The notes below the pieces were generated by a model, which saw nothing but the letters and a program-made list of their open reading frames with translations, made no database searches and was not told where the DNA came from. The position numbers were made by a program, and so were the translations under genes. Source: a virus. Taken from it: a stretch of DNA of 58,941 bases. Below, piece after piece: positions 41,702-49,070 of the stretch. The stretch spans positions 1 to 58,941 of the IMG/VR virus record IMGVR_UViG_3300025276_000037. One strand, 5' to 3'. Positions within the stretch are counted from its first letter, which is position 1. Each line of letters begins with the position of its first letter.

Positions 41702-41702
41702 T

Positions 41703-41867
41703 TTACTTACCTACTTTCTGCATAGCTGCTTTATGTGAAGCTGAAAAGCTCTTACCGTTCTTCATTTCTTTGCGCATAAAAGCCATATGCTTCGCTGTAT
41801 GGTGCTCTTTATGCTTTTCTAGCGTTGTTTTCTGCCGCTTGGTTAGCCCTGAAGTACGTTTATGCAT
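41703..41867 (-). CDS. Small Lys/His-rich protein, 54 residues
   Basis: Start ATG at 41867 and stop TAA at 41705-41703, filling the gap between the holin and the next upstream gene. The peptide starts MHKRTSGLTKRQKTTLEKHK and ends SFSASHKAAMQKVGK. It is strongly basic with an amphipathic helix. I recall similar SGLTKxQ...HKxHHTxKHM...SHKxAMxKVGK proteins in environmental phages. The pattern and precise spacing support a real gene. Function unknown; nucleic-acid or envelope binding is possible. Confidence 0.72.
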   Translation of the reverse strand: MHKRTSGLTKRQKTTLEKHKEHHTAKHMAFMRKEMKNGKSFSASHKAAMQKVGK

Positions 41868-41872
41868 AGCCC

Positions 41873-42310
41873 TTATCCTAGTGGGTTGTTGTTTAAGTTA
41901 CTTAATCTCGAACTAAGGCGCGCAATTTGCCCTTCAAGCCTTTCAATCGTGCTTTGAAGATTGCTAATTCGGCTTTTATTAACGCTAACGCCGCTTTCGA
42001 TTTTGCTTGTATCTTGGCTTTGAAGCCCGCTAATAGTGCTTTCAAGTCGTTTAATAGTTTGGTCAGCATTGGTTATCTCCGCTTGTATTGTAGCAATAGT
42101 AGCCGATATATGGCCTATATCACTGTTTGATTGTGTGACTTCAAGTGTAGTCAATCTACGCTCCATAACGCGAATTTCTTCGACATTATATAGTTCTGAC
42201 ATAGAACCTTCTAGTTGAGCTACTTTCTCTTCCATTGTGGCGAAAGTCATAGCAACACCGCCTAGAGCGCCTGCTATACCAACCCAAGTACTAATTTGTT
42301 CTGCATTCAT
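41873..42310 (-). CDS. Membrane-anchored coiled-coil protein, spanin-like candidate
   Basis: 145 residues. One N-terminal hydrophobic segment (about 8-26, WVGIAGALGGVAMTFATM) is followed by an almost continuous coiled coil with heptads (ATIQAEITNADQTIKRLEST, NLQSTIERLEGQIARLSSRL). This shape, one N-terminal anchor plus a long coil, is that of inner-membrane spanins (Rz) and of some holin-associated proteins. Its place in the lysis module supports that. No lipoprotein partner with a clear lipobox is seen. The start overlaps the stop of the upstream secreted gene by 4 bases. Confidence 0.6.
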   Translation of the reverse strand: MNAEQISTWVGIAGALGGVAMTFATMEEKVAQLEGSMSELYNVEEIRVMERRLTTLEVTQSNSDIGHISATIATIQAEITNADQTIKRLESTISGLQSQDTSKIESGVSVNKSRISNLQSTIERLEGQIARLSSRLSNLNNNPLG

Positions 42311-43092
42311 CGTGGTGTTACCTCGTATCCGCTATCGGGAAAAAAGCCTTGCCCATTAGTCGAATTAACTGACCAAAACTCACTTTCAACACCTACTACT
42401 GTACCGTTCCAAGATATGTTTATTTGGTCTAGGTATACGTCATCAATGTTTACTATAGCGCTATCGTAGAATGCCTGAACAGTATCGGATGCCTGTGTGC
42501 TAAAAGTAGTCGCTTCAATTATCGCACCTTCATACTGTTCAAGCATGTTCTTTGTTCTTGATGCTACTACCATCCCCTCAATGCTGGCTGCATATTTGTC
42601 TCTTGTATCTTGTTTAATATCGCGTAGGTCGTTATCAGTAGCGTATTTCTCCATACCGATTTTAGTCGATTCATCAGCTACTTCAATCTCAGCCGCTATA
42701 GCTGTAACCGCCGCAATCTGCTGCGCTTCTTCTATCATAGCGTTTTTCTGGTCTTCAAACTCAACCTGCTGGCCGATAATCTGATCTTGTATTAGCAGAC
42801 TAGTGAGGTGCTCTTGAGTGGATTCGGAGAGTGCCAGAGCATAGGCAGCATTGAATGCGTCCAACTGACCCTGTGTGAGATGATACTCTTGTCCTGTATC
42901 AGGATGCACGATAGTAGTAGAGCCATTGACCATGTTAGCAGCCATTTGCGATATGAAATTGTTTGCCTCCTCACCTATTAGGGAATTTATGGCGGCTGTA
43001 TGGTTTTGGAGGTCTGTTTGACTTCTCACGGTAGATGAGAGGCTGATCAGGAACCCTATCAGGGCGATGTTTATAAAACGTGTACGCATCAT
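42307..43092 (-). CDS. Secreted helical protein of the lysis module
   Basis: 261 residues from ATG 43092 (a second ATG follows at 43089; a TTG at 43098 is less likely). AAGGA lies 10 bases upstream. A Sec signal peptide is clear: MMRTRF, hydrophobic core INIALIGFLISLSS, cleavage near TVRSQ. The mature part is acidic and helical (EEAQQIAAVTAIAAEIEVAD) with a beta-rich end. The first 120 bases overlap the 3' end of the next upstream gene in another frame, including the whole signal peptide. Function unknown; a periplasmic bridge or blocker during lysis is possible. Confidence 0.68.
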   Translation of the reverse strand: MMRTRFINIALIGFLISLSSTVRSQTDLQNHTAAINSLIGEEANNFISQMAANMVNGSTTIVHPDTGQEYHLTQGQLDAFNAAYALALSESTQEHLTSLLIQDQIIGQQVEFEDQKNAMIEEAQQIAAVTAIAAEIEVADESTKIGMEKYATDNDLRDIKQDTRDKYAASIEGMVVASRTKNMLEQYEGAIIEATTFSTQASDTVQAFYDSAIVNIDDVYLDQINISWNGTVVGVESEFWSVNSTNGQGFFPDSGYEVTPR

Positions 43093-43525
43093 TTCCAATT
43101 AATCCTTGGTTAGTAGGACACGGAGTCCCAGATTCAAATAAAGCCCACCACACCCTATGATCTTGGCACATAACGCTAACGGCAGCAACCTTTAGACCTA
43201 GAGCTTGTAGCTGCTTAGACAGCTTTAATCGCTCACAATTTTGATCTACAACAGGCTTACCGATGGCTATACCAAACATCTGTGTTTGGACACCAGCACT
43301 ACCAGAAAACACACATACGTCCTGATTGTAGCTTGAGCCGCTCGGAGCTACCGCAGTGCTAACTACTGCACCTTCTTGTGTAACTGTGGTGGTCGTTCTG
43401 TTATCAATACTCTCGGCGCTTTGTTGGTTGTTAGACCCAAAGTCACCTACTGAAGCATCTTGTGCTTCTTGAGCGTTAGAGGAGTTTGCTAATAATAGCG
43501 CCACCACCAGAGATAATAACCGCAT
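42971..43525 (-). CDS. Secreted Cys-containing conserved-type phage protein
   Basis: 184 residues with a short signal peptide (MRLLSLVVALLLANSSNAQ). After a Ser/Thr/Gln-rich segment comes the conserved-looking core NQDVCVFSGSAGVQTQMFGI, then NCERLKLSKQL, KVAAVSVMCQDHRVWWALF and GTPCPTNQGLIG. I have seen this core in unnamed exported proteins of marine phages. Four Cys could form two disulfides in the periplasm. The C-terminal 40 residues are basic and Pro-rich, and their coding DNA also encodes the start of the next secreted protein. A superinfection or lysis role is a guess. Confidence 0.72.
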   Translation of the reverse strand: MRLLSLVVALLLANSSNAQEAQDASVGDFGSNNQQSAESIDNRTTTTVTQEGAVVSTAVAPSGSSYNQDVCVFSGSAGVQTQMFGIAIGKPVVDQNCERLKLSKQLQALGLKVAAVSVMCQDHRVWWALFESGTPCPTNQGLIGNDAYTFYKHRPDRVPDQPLIYREKSNRPPKPYSRHKFPNR

Positions 43526-43676
43526 ACAGCCCCCATATCATGTTTTCTAGGCGGATAAACTTCTTTGACCCAGAAGAAAGTTGTTCTTTGATATATGCGT
43601 ATTTTAAATTGCACTCTGCCTCGTGCTTCTCAATACCTGCGACTGCTTCTGCTAGCATTTCCTTCTGCGTTGCCAT
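43476..43676 (-). CDS. XhlA-like small membrane protein, holin candidate
   Basis: 66 residues: an N-terminal charged coil (MATQKEMLAEAVAGIEKHEA) followed by KFIRLENMIWGLYAVIISGG and a C-terminal membrane helix ending AIISKLL. The order coil, then LEN.IWGLY, then a C-terminal transmembrane segment is that of XhlA/haemolysin-type phage proteins that assist lysis. It would be a second holin or antiholin next to the 3-TM holin. The end overlaps the next gene by 50 bases. Confidence 0.68.
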   Translation of the reverse strand: MATQKEMLAEAVAGIEKHEAECNLKYAYIKEQLSSGSKKFIRLENMIWGLYAVIISGGGAIISKLL

Positions 43677-43684
43677 TACTACCT

Positions 43685-44134
43685 CTACAATATGTTTAAA
43701 GTTATGATAATACCGTCATGCCCTTCGATAGGAAGGCCCACTTCGGCGGTAAATAAGTCTTCTCTGCCAAAACTCGCAAGTAAGAAATCATACATTGGAG
43801 TGTTTGTTTTTACATGCCCTTTTATGGCTGTAATGTCTAAATCCCGTAATACCTTACAAAAGGAATCACCAGACAGTATAAATGCTTTGTTGTCGCCCAC
43901 TATCACGTTTGTGCAGTGGTATGCTTTGTTCTTTATTCTACCAGTTGTGTAGCCCACAACTTCGCCGTCTTTAGTTATCTCTGCGGTAAGTTTACCGTCT
44001 ATTGCATGAGTAAATGCACTCTTCGTAATTGCGAAGTCTTGGCCGGTATTAATATCTATAACGTCTTTGTTTTCGGCGTATAGCTGCTCTAACTTCACTA
44101 GGTCAACTGTATTAACTATTGCCGTGCTAAACAT
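43685..44134 (-). CDS. 149-residue protein of unknown function
   Basis: Soluble alpha/beta protein. Segments include DINTGQDFAITKSAFTHAID, a beta hairpin GEVVGYTTGRIKNKAYH, a helix DSFCKVLRDLD and a C-terminal LPIEGHDGIIITLNIL. The hairpin plus helix could belong to an acetyltransferase-like fold, but no acetyl-CoA motif is clear, so I leave it unassigned. It begins inside the end of the upstream structural gene (8-base overlap) and precedes the lysis module. Confidence 0.6.
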   Translation of the reverse strand: MFSTAIVNTVDLVKLEQLYAENKDVIDINTGQDFAITKSAFTHAIDGKLTAEITKDGEVVGYTTGRIKNKAYHCTNVIVGDNKAFILSGDSFCKVLRDLDITAIKGHVKTNTPMYDFLLASFGREDLFTAEVGLPIEGHDGIIITLNIL

Positions 44135-44576
44135 TAAACGTCACCTCCACTTGCGCGTCTTCTGTCGTACCAAATATATCGCCTTGCCCGTTACCTGACC
44201 ACGCTGCGTATTTAACTCCCTCGGCTGTTACTCTTGTAAAGGTAAGCGCACTCATAGTAGCTGTACCTAGACTTGTTACCACAGACGTAACTGACGTGGC
44301 TGATAGGTTTTCGTCTGGGTCGGCTACTGTAAATATGAATTCGTCTGCAACGTTTGACGTGTTGAGGCGGTGTATAGTGTAGTTAGCGCCACCCACTGTC
44401 ACGTGATTAGGGGATAATGAGCCGAATTGGGGGGTGCTTTCATCAGATGGCACAGAAAACGGTAGTGCTATAAACCCATGGAATAAAACACCCTTTGTGT
44501 TAGTAACACCCACAGTCATAGTGGAGACATTAGTCCCACTCCCTGCACCTAGCATTGCTATAACGCCCGAAGACAT
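44127..44576 (-). CDS. 149-residue structural-type beta protein
   Basis: Gly/Thr/Val-rich and low in charge, starting MSSGVIAMLGAGSGTNVSTM. Pattern of alternating strands (FHGFIALPFSVP, YTIHRLNTS, EFIFTVADPD, ATMSALTFTRVT) suggests a beta-sandwich, such as an accessory fibre or decoration protein. It lies directly after the fibre-like 315-residue gene (stop and start abut) in the late block. No family recognised. Confidence 0.6.
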   Translation of the reverse strand: MSSGVIAMLGAGSGTNVSTMTVGVTNTKGVLFHGFIALPFSVPSDESTPQFGSLSPNHVTVGGANYTIHRLNTSNVADEFIFTVADPDENLSATSVTSVVTSLGTATMSALTFTRVTAEGVKYAAWSGNGQGDIFGTTEDAQVEVTFNV

Positions 44577-45523
44577 TAACTAACACCCCCGCCAAAGATA
44601 ACGTATAGGTTAGCTGCTACGCATACGATCTCGGCTACGCCGCCCTGCACAATGGTTCTGTCGGTATTTACGTCGCCCGGAGTGTATGCTGTACCTGAGC
44701 ACAGGGCTATAACATCGTCAGTACCGCCGGATTCGATAGTAATATCAGCCGTTGCATGGGCGTTAACAATAACCCAAGTAGAACCAACAGGGATGGCCGT
44801 TGTAGCTGCGTCAGGTAGGGTGTACTTAGTGTCTCCACTAGCTATGGATATAATTCTTTGCCCGACAAGTGCTGTCATTGCTGCGGCGTCTTTGTCGGCG
44901 GTTGGGCTAAGTACAGTAGCCGTAGGTGATCCTGAGATACTCAAGCCTTTTACTATACCCGCGCATGTAGTGTTACCCGTCACACCTAGCGTAGTACCTA
45001 CAGTAGCGGCAGCAGCCATAGTAACCGCGCCAGTAACACCTAGTGTGCCACCCACTGTGGTATTACCAGTAACACCTAGCGTGCCACCCATTGTGGCGTT
45101 ACCAGTAATGTTATTTACCCCGTCTATTACATCAGTGCCGTTGCAGTGTAGGAGAGATGTTTTACCCGCTGGTACAGCTACGCCTGTCTCGCCGCTAACC
45201 TTTACGGTTACAATTTGGTTAGAGTTGTTAAGCACAACAAACACTTTGCTTTTATCCGGGACATTGAGAGTGCCCGCAGCGGTAAGGGCGGAACCGCCTG
45301 CACCAGTATTTAGCTGTAATATTGCCGCACGCCCGTCCCCAACCGCGCCATCACCTGCCGTTACACTAGCGACGTTACTAGACCATGAGCTAATTACTGA
45401 CCGTCCAGCAATGGCTTGCTCTAACAGGTCGGTAAGGGACGCGTTTATAGTTGTGCCCCAAGTGCCCGCAGCGTCGCCTACGGCTGGCTTTACAAGTCCT
45501 AAACTATCTGTGAATGTGGCCAT
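44576..45523 (-). CDS. Tail fibre-like protein, 315 residues
   Basis: The N-terminus MATFTDSLGLVKPAVGDAAG followed by TWGTTINASLTDLLEQAI is a frequent fibre opening (LxxPxxGDxxGTWGxxxN). The middle has collagen-like beta repeats (GNATMGGTLGVTGNTTVGGT and onward), each an 8-10 residue strand-turn unit. The C-terminal part has a TKYTLPDAATTAIPVGSTW motif typical of fibre shaft-to-tip domains. It is expected to form a trimeric fibre. The start overlaps the preceding stop. Confidence 0.76.
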   Translation of the reverse strand: MATFTDSLGLVKPAVGDAAGTWGTTINASLTDLLEQAIAGRSVISSWSSNVASVTAGDGAVGDGRAAILQLNTGAGGSALTAAGTLNVPDKSKVFVVLNNSNQIVTVKVSGETGVAVPAGKTSLLHCNGTDVIDGVNNITGNATMGGTLGVTGNTTVGGTLGVTGAVTMAAAATVGTTLGVTGNTTCAGIVKGLSISGSPTATVLSPTADKDAAAMTALVGQRIISIASGDTKYTLPDAATTAIPVGSTWVIVNAHATADITIESGGTDDVIALCSGTAYTPGDVNTDRTIVQGGVAEIVCVAANLYVIFGGGVS

Positions 45524-45951
45524 TATTCAATCCTAATTATTGCTGTAGTCGCGCTCGCGGCAGGGAAAGTAACCGCAAACGTACTATTAGATGATGTTTT
45601 GTCTGAGCCGAAGTCTAGCACAGCTATAGATGAGTTAGCTCCACCACTTTGGTATATGAGTGCCCCGCGAGCTGTAAACGTAGAGCTTGTCCACTCACTA
45701 TCAGCGAAATCGACAAAGGCTACATTATCCGAAACAGTAATAGCCGCCCCTGATAACGTGTTGCCACCTGTTGAGTATCCGCCTACACCGTCAGCTAATT
45801 CACCAGCAACCCCAGCGAACGCCGCTGTGGAAGCGTCTAGTGTCGCAGTACTATCGTACAAAGCTATCTTGAACGTATCCGAATCGAAGTGAATATCGCC
45901 TTTTAACAGGTTTTCTTTACACTTGTCTGTCATTATTTGTGTAATAGCCAT
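45523..45951 (-). CDS. Structural protein of a common phage beta family
   Basis: 142 residues. Visible pattern: FKIALYDSTATLDASTAAF, ELADGVGGYSTGGNTLSGA, VAFVDFADSEWTSSTFTARG, ALIYQSGG and SIAVLDFGSDKTSSN. This order (FKiALY, YtaGG, DFaDxxWxxATFTARGALIY, LDFG) is common in small virion proteins encoded between connectors and fibres in many phages. It may be an accessory tail or head protein. It follows the adaptor gene with a 1-base gap and overlaps the fibre start by one base. Confidence 0.7.
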   Translation of the reverse strand: MAITQIMTDKCKENLLKGDIHFDSDTFKIALYDSTATLDASTAAFAGVAGELADGVGGYSTGGNTLSGAAITVSDNVAFVDFADSEWTSSTFTARGALIYQSGGANSSIAVLDFGSDKTSSNSTFAVTFPAASATTAIIRIE

Positions 45952-45952
45952 C

Positions 45953-46630
45953 TTATGCTACTCCTACCGGTGCGCGTGCGGGTGCAGCACGGTACGCGTC
46001 TGTAGATAACCTACCTCCTAGGGAGCCTAACAGCTTTAAAGCTGTTACGAACTGTTGATTGTACATGGCTACTATATCTGCCTCAGCTTTCATAAATCTA
46101 GCTGCTTCTACTAGCGCGCCGTTAAGTAGCACACTCTCAAAATTACTAGACAGCCACGTAGTGCCACTATCCGCACCTGCCGTAAGTGAGGCTGGGTAGG
46201 CTTTGTAGGTGTGTATTAGAGATAGTGCGTCACTTGGAGTAGGTGCTACAGCAATAAACAAAGTTTCAGCACTGCCACTTATCCCGCTCTCGCCGAACTG
46301 CGCGTAGTACACAGGGTCGCCTGTAGTATCTTGGTCTGGGTATGCTTCTAATAAGAAGCTGTTGTCTTTCTCTATCAGGTACGTAACAACGTTGGCCGCA
46401 TCTTTTGTAGCAAGGGTAAGGGTACTTAGATAGCCACTAGGCGTTGCTGTTAGGGGGTTTCCTACGGATAAGCTAGCTGAAGTCTCTGTATACGTGTTAG
46501 CAGGTAAATCAATAGCTGTGTATATAGCTTGCTCCGCTTGCGTTATAAACAAATTAAGCTGGAAATCTGAAAACGTGTTCTCAGTAACGCCAGCTATATT
46601 AGTCTTCATGTCTGCGTATGTCATGCTCAT
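45953..46630 (-). CDS. Head-tail adaptor-like protein (gp11-like)
   Basis: 225 residues starting MSMTYADMKTNIAGVTEN. The opening followed by LFITQAEQAIYTAIDLPA resembles T7 gp11-type adaptor proteins (tail tubular A), which bind the portal in a 12-mer ring. A strand-rich middle (YLSTLTLATKD, FLIAVAPTPSDA) and a helical end (LLNGALVEAARFMKAEADIV) also fit that fold. The call is by pattern and position: it lies downstream of another connector and upstream of fibres. Confidence 0.7.
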   Translation of the reverse strand: MSMTYADMKTNIAGVTENTFSDFQLNLFITQAEQAIYTAIDLPANTYTETSASLSVGNPLTATPSGYLSTLTLATKDAANVVTYLIEKDNSFLLEAYPDQDTTGDPVYYAQFGESGISGSAETLFIAVAPTPSDALSLIHTYKAYPASLTAGADSGTTWLSSNFESVLLNGALVEAARFMKAEADIVAMYNQQFVTALKLLGSLGGRLSTDAYRAAPARAPVGVA

Positions 46631-46971
46631 TATGTCGTCACCGTTACTGTGCCTATCTTGGCATTACCTACTAATGTATTGGGTATGTCTATGTTGTTGC
46701 CACCACCTACAGGCCGAAAACCATACTGAGTAACCCTACTCTCAGCTAGGGCGTTGTCTGGGCGTGGGTTACGTATCGCCTGTGGGTCAGTTACTACAAC
46801 TTCCCCTAACTTGTTCTGTGGGTGGTCTTTCTCCCAACAATATGGGCATACCATTAAATGTGTGTTCTTGCTCTTAATAACCAGAGCTTTGAGCTTCTTT
46901 AACTTGTACTGAAACCCACAACGGTCGCATATAGCGATAGCTCGTTTGGCGGAGGCGAATTTATTAGCCAT
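46630..46971 (-). CDS. Small zinc-ribbon virion-region protein
   Basis: 113 residues from ATG 46971; a TTG at 46977 is upstream and inside the previous gene. Two CxxC pairs (CDRCGF near 15-18 and CPYCWE about 27 residues later) form a probable zinc ribbon. The rest includes KDHPQNKLG, DPQAIRNPRPDNA, a pattern I know from small phage proteins encoded among connector genes (CDRCGFRY...C..CW..DHPQ...DPxAxRNPRPD). Possibly an assembly factor. Function unknown. Confidence 0.72.
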   Translation of the reverse strand: MANKFASAKRAIAICDRCGFQYKLKKLKALVIKSKNTHLMVCPYCWEKDHPQNKLGEVVVTDPQAIRNPRPDNALAESRVTQYGFRPVGGGNNIDIPNTLVGNAKIGTVTVTT

Positions 46972-47729
46972 TAGCAACGACCTATACTAGGCACGAAACG
47001 CGCTGAAGTTTTCTCCCTGTCTTCTTGCGAAGCGAGTGCAAATTGCTCTTCATATTCTTGCTTTAGCATAGGTATTCTAGGGGCTAGTTCAGGTACTTTC
47101 ATAGCTATATAGTATGCCAGTCCTGCTACCGCGCATGGGAGGAACCTGAAAGGCATGTCTGCTGTCTGCGCTCCCGTACCCGCGTCTTGTATACGGCGCA
47201 TACGGTAGTAATATATTTGGTAAGTACTGCTTTTGTCCGGCACCGGCCATACGGTTAAGAACTGTACGTTTGCGCCTATAGTGGTAGGAGTCGGTGTAGC
47301 GCCACCGGTGTGGTCGCCGCTTTGGTACGTGCCTGCTTGCCCTAGTCTATGGACTAATGCTTGTAGTGGTCTACCTATAGATAGTTTGTTGGGTATAGCT
47401 GCGTACGTAGGTAAGCTAATTCTGTTTAGCGACAGGTCAGATTGCGATGACGCGTTACCTGCGTTTGTACGTATGTTCATCTCACATACGTCTATCGTGT
47501 CAGCGGGTAAAGAATACGTAGCGTCGTCTTTAGTAAGGTTGATAAAACCTTCGTCTATCGTCCACAGGTTAATCCCACGATTAGCCCACTCAATGGTAAG
47601 CATGTTCATGGAACGTCTAGCCGTACGTAGGTCGTAACCCGTGCGCAACTCGCGCCCAGCGCGTTCCCACGCCTCTTCCGCTATCTCTGTAAATTGCGGG
47701 TTAAATGTAGCAGTGCCTGAAGTAGCCAT
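46971..47729 (-). CDS. Head-tail connector protein, P22 gp4/neck-like by position
   Basis: 252 residues. Opening MATSGTATFNPQFTEIAEEA then WERAGRELRTGYDLRTARRS and NMLTIEWANRGINLWTIDEG, which is typical of connector or stabilisation proteins in short-tailed environmental phages. The centre is strand-rich and the end helical (RIPMLKQEYEEQFALASQ). It likely forms a ring below the portal that closes the head after packaging. The stop codon region overlaps the next ATG (TAATG). Confidence 0.74.
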   Translation of the reverse strand: MATSGTATFNPQFTEIAEEAWERAGRELRTGYDLRTARRSMNMLTIEWANRGINLWTIDEGFINLTKDDATYSLPADTIDVCEMNIRTNAGNASSQSDLSLNRISLPTYAAIPNKLSIGRPLQALVHRLGQAGTYQSGDHTGGATPTPTTIGANVQFLTVWPVPDKSSTYQIYYYRMRRIQDAGTGAQTADMPFRFLPCAVAGLAYYIAMKVPELAPRIPMLKQEYEEQFALASQEDREKTSARFVPSIGRC

Positions 47730-48022
47730 TATTTAGTTCCACATCCGCATTTGTGTCGTCGTTTACGAGCTAAGCCACCGCCCCCAAACTTTACTGTCGC
47801 GGGTTTAGTGTTCTTAACTACCGTTTTGCCCTTTGCGCCTTCCCGCTTCTTTTTCTTAGCAGTGGCTGCACGTTGGCCTTTAGTTAGCGAGTTCGCTTTG
47901 TTGCGCGGTAAGCAACGGTCTGGGTTCTTCTTGTCTTTTGATGTGCCACACTTACCTTTGACTTTACCATCAGTACCGACACGAACCCAGTCTTGGTCAA
48001 CCCATTTCTTTAGATCGCCCAT
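47729..48022 (-). CDS. Basic Cys-containing small protein of the GGKV cluster
   Basis: 97 residues, with a pI well above neutral. It reads WVDQDWVRVGTDGKVKGKCG, KNPDRCLPRNKANSLTKGQR, a Lys/Arg-rich central region and a C-terminal KFGGGGLARKRRHKCGCGTK. The order (W....W, CG, P.CLP..KA..LTKGQRA) matches a small conserved phage protein I associate with DUF5872. It is probably a DNA-binding or head-internal protein because of its charge. Its start abuts the stop of the next small basic gene. Confidence 0.7.
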   Translation of the reverse strand: MGDLKKWVDQDWVRVGTDGKVKGKCGTSKDKKNPDRCLPRNKANSLTKGQRAATAKKKKREGAKGKTVVKNTKPATVKFGGGGLARKRRHKCGCGTK

Positions 48023-48183
48023 TATTTCTTCTTACCTTTAGAGCCTTTAGCGTAATTAGGGTCTTTGCAGTACTTAGAAGCTGCCATATTAGCATATGCA
48101 CTAGGGTAAGTATCGAAGGTACGTTTCGCCCACGACTTACCCTTAGAGCATATTTTGCCACCAGATTTATAGTAGCGGCGCAT
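48022..48183 (-). CDS. Small basic protein with YYKSGGK motif
   Basis: 53 residues starting MRRYYKSGGKICSKGKSWAK, continuing RTFDTYPSAYANMAASKYCK and ending in a Lys/Gly-rich tail. The pattern (YYKxGGKICxxGxxWAKRxFDxYPSAYANxxAxxxC) occurs in small phage proteins of environmental viruses. The ATG is at 48183 and the TAA at 48024-48022; the stop touches the start of the 97-residue gene. It shares the YYKxGGK opening with the 102-residue neighbour. Confidence 0.76.
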   Translation of the reverse strand: MRRYYKSGGKICSKGKSWAKRTFDTYPSAYANMAASKYCKDPNYAKGSKGKKK

Positions 48184-48185
48184 GG

Positions 48186-48752
48186 TTAGCGCATCTTACA
48201 CTTACGAACGCCTTGCTTAGCAATGCCCGCACCGCGAACCTTACCACCAGACTTGTACGTCTTAGCCATACCGCCGTCCATCATTTTCTTCTTAGCTTTA
48301 GGTACTTTACCGCCTTTCTTCATAGCGGGAGCGCCAGCAGGAGCAGGAGCACCACCCATAGGGGCACCACCGCCACCAGCCATAGCCTTCTTCTTCATCA
48401 TTTCTTCCATCATTTTCTTTTTCTTCTGCTCTTCCGTCATAGGCATAGCAGGGGCACCACCACCCATAGCAGGGGCAGCACCAGCGCCGGGCATAGCCAT
48501 TCCGCCAGCCATATATTTTTTAGTTTTCACTTTACCACCTTTTTTATAGTCAGATTTTTTCATGCCTACCATCTTTCCTGTCTTAGGATCAGTACCCATG
48601 TCTAAATCTTGTTTACGTTTAGTTTCCGCAGAGCCAGCTTTTTTGCTGAACTTAGGGTTAGGAAGGCCCGGATTACTTGTCGTGCCAAATTCTTTTAGTT
48701 TCTTTGCGTAGTCTTTCGAGTCTTTTTTACCCTTACCACTTACTTCTGGCAT
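48186..48752 (-). CDS. Lys/Gly/Met-rich protein with repeated KGGKV motifs
   Basis: 188 residues of low complexity. The motif recurs: YKKGGKVKTKKYMAGGM, MKKGGKVPKAKKKMM and a final YKSGGKVRGAGIAKQG. Between them are Ala/Gly/Met/Pro-rich linkers (GGGGAPMGGAPAPAGAPAM) and a Met/Lys helix. The end GGKVRGxGxAxxGxRxxxM is common in environmental phage proteins. It is probably natively extended and positively charged; it could contact DNA or a capsid surface. The function is unknown. Confidence 0.72.
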   Translation of the reverse strand: MPEVSGKGKKDSKDYAKKLKEFGTTSNPGLPNPKFSKKAGSAETKRKQDLDMGTDPKTGKMVGMKKSDYKKGGKVKTKKYMAGGMAMPGAGAAPAMGGGAPAMPMTEEQKKKKMMEEMMKKKAMAGGGGAPMGGAPAPAGAPAMKKGGKVPKAKKKMMDGGMAKTYKSGGKVRGAGIAKQGVRKCKMR

Positions 48753-48761
48753 GTTAATCTC

Positions 48762-49070
48762 CTAACATTTCCAACGTTTGCGCGCTTGGCGAAGCCTTGA
48801 ATTGGGGTCTTTCGCTGCCTTCGGAAACTGTTTCATTTGTCCGGCAGAACGCGCACAGTACGACTTTCGACGTGATGCGCGCTTGCCAGTTGGTTTGTCT
48901 TCAGTTACTGCTGTCTTTAATTTACTACCGGGATTATCTTTACGATACTTAGCTACACCTTTGGCGGTCATGCCAGCACCAGATTTGGTAGGGCGTTTCT
49001 GCCCGCCGCCTATGGTGTGGCCCTTCATAGAGCCTTTGACCTTACCGCCTTTTTTGTAGTAAGCGCGCAT
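48762..49070 (-). CDS. Basic protein with YYKKGGKV start and C-terminal RRW motif
   Basis: 102 residues: MRAYYKKGGKVKGSMKGHTI, a Lys/Gly middle and a conserved-looking end RRKSYCARSAGQMKQF followed by DPNSRLRQARKRWKC. The RKSYCARS...DPNSR....RKRW order is seen in small phage proteins near capsid genes. The two Cys could bind metal or form disulfides. It is the first gene of the four-gene basic cluster and follows a decoration-type gene with its start overlapping that stop. Confidence 0.72.
   Translation of the reverse strand: MRAYYKKGGKVKGSMKGHTIGGGQKRPTKSGAGMTAKGVAKYRKDNPGSKLKTAVTEDKPTGKRASRRKSYCARSAGQMKQFPKAAKDPNSRLRQARKRWKC

Noticed and set aside
43685-44134. Acetyltransferase assignment
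   Set aside because: A beta hairpin followed by a helix is visible, but no acetyl-CoA binding motif could be recognised.
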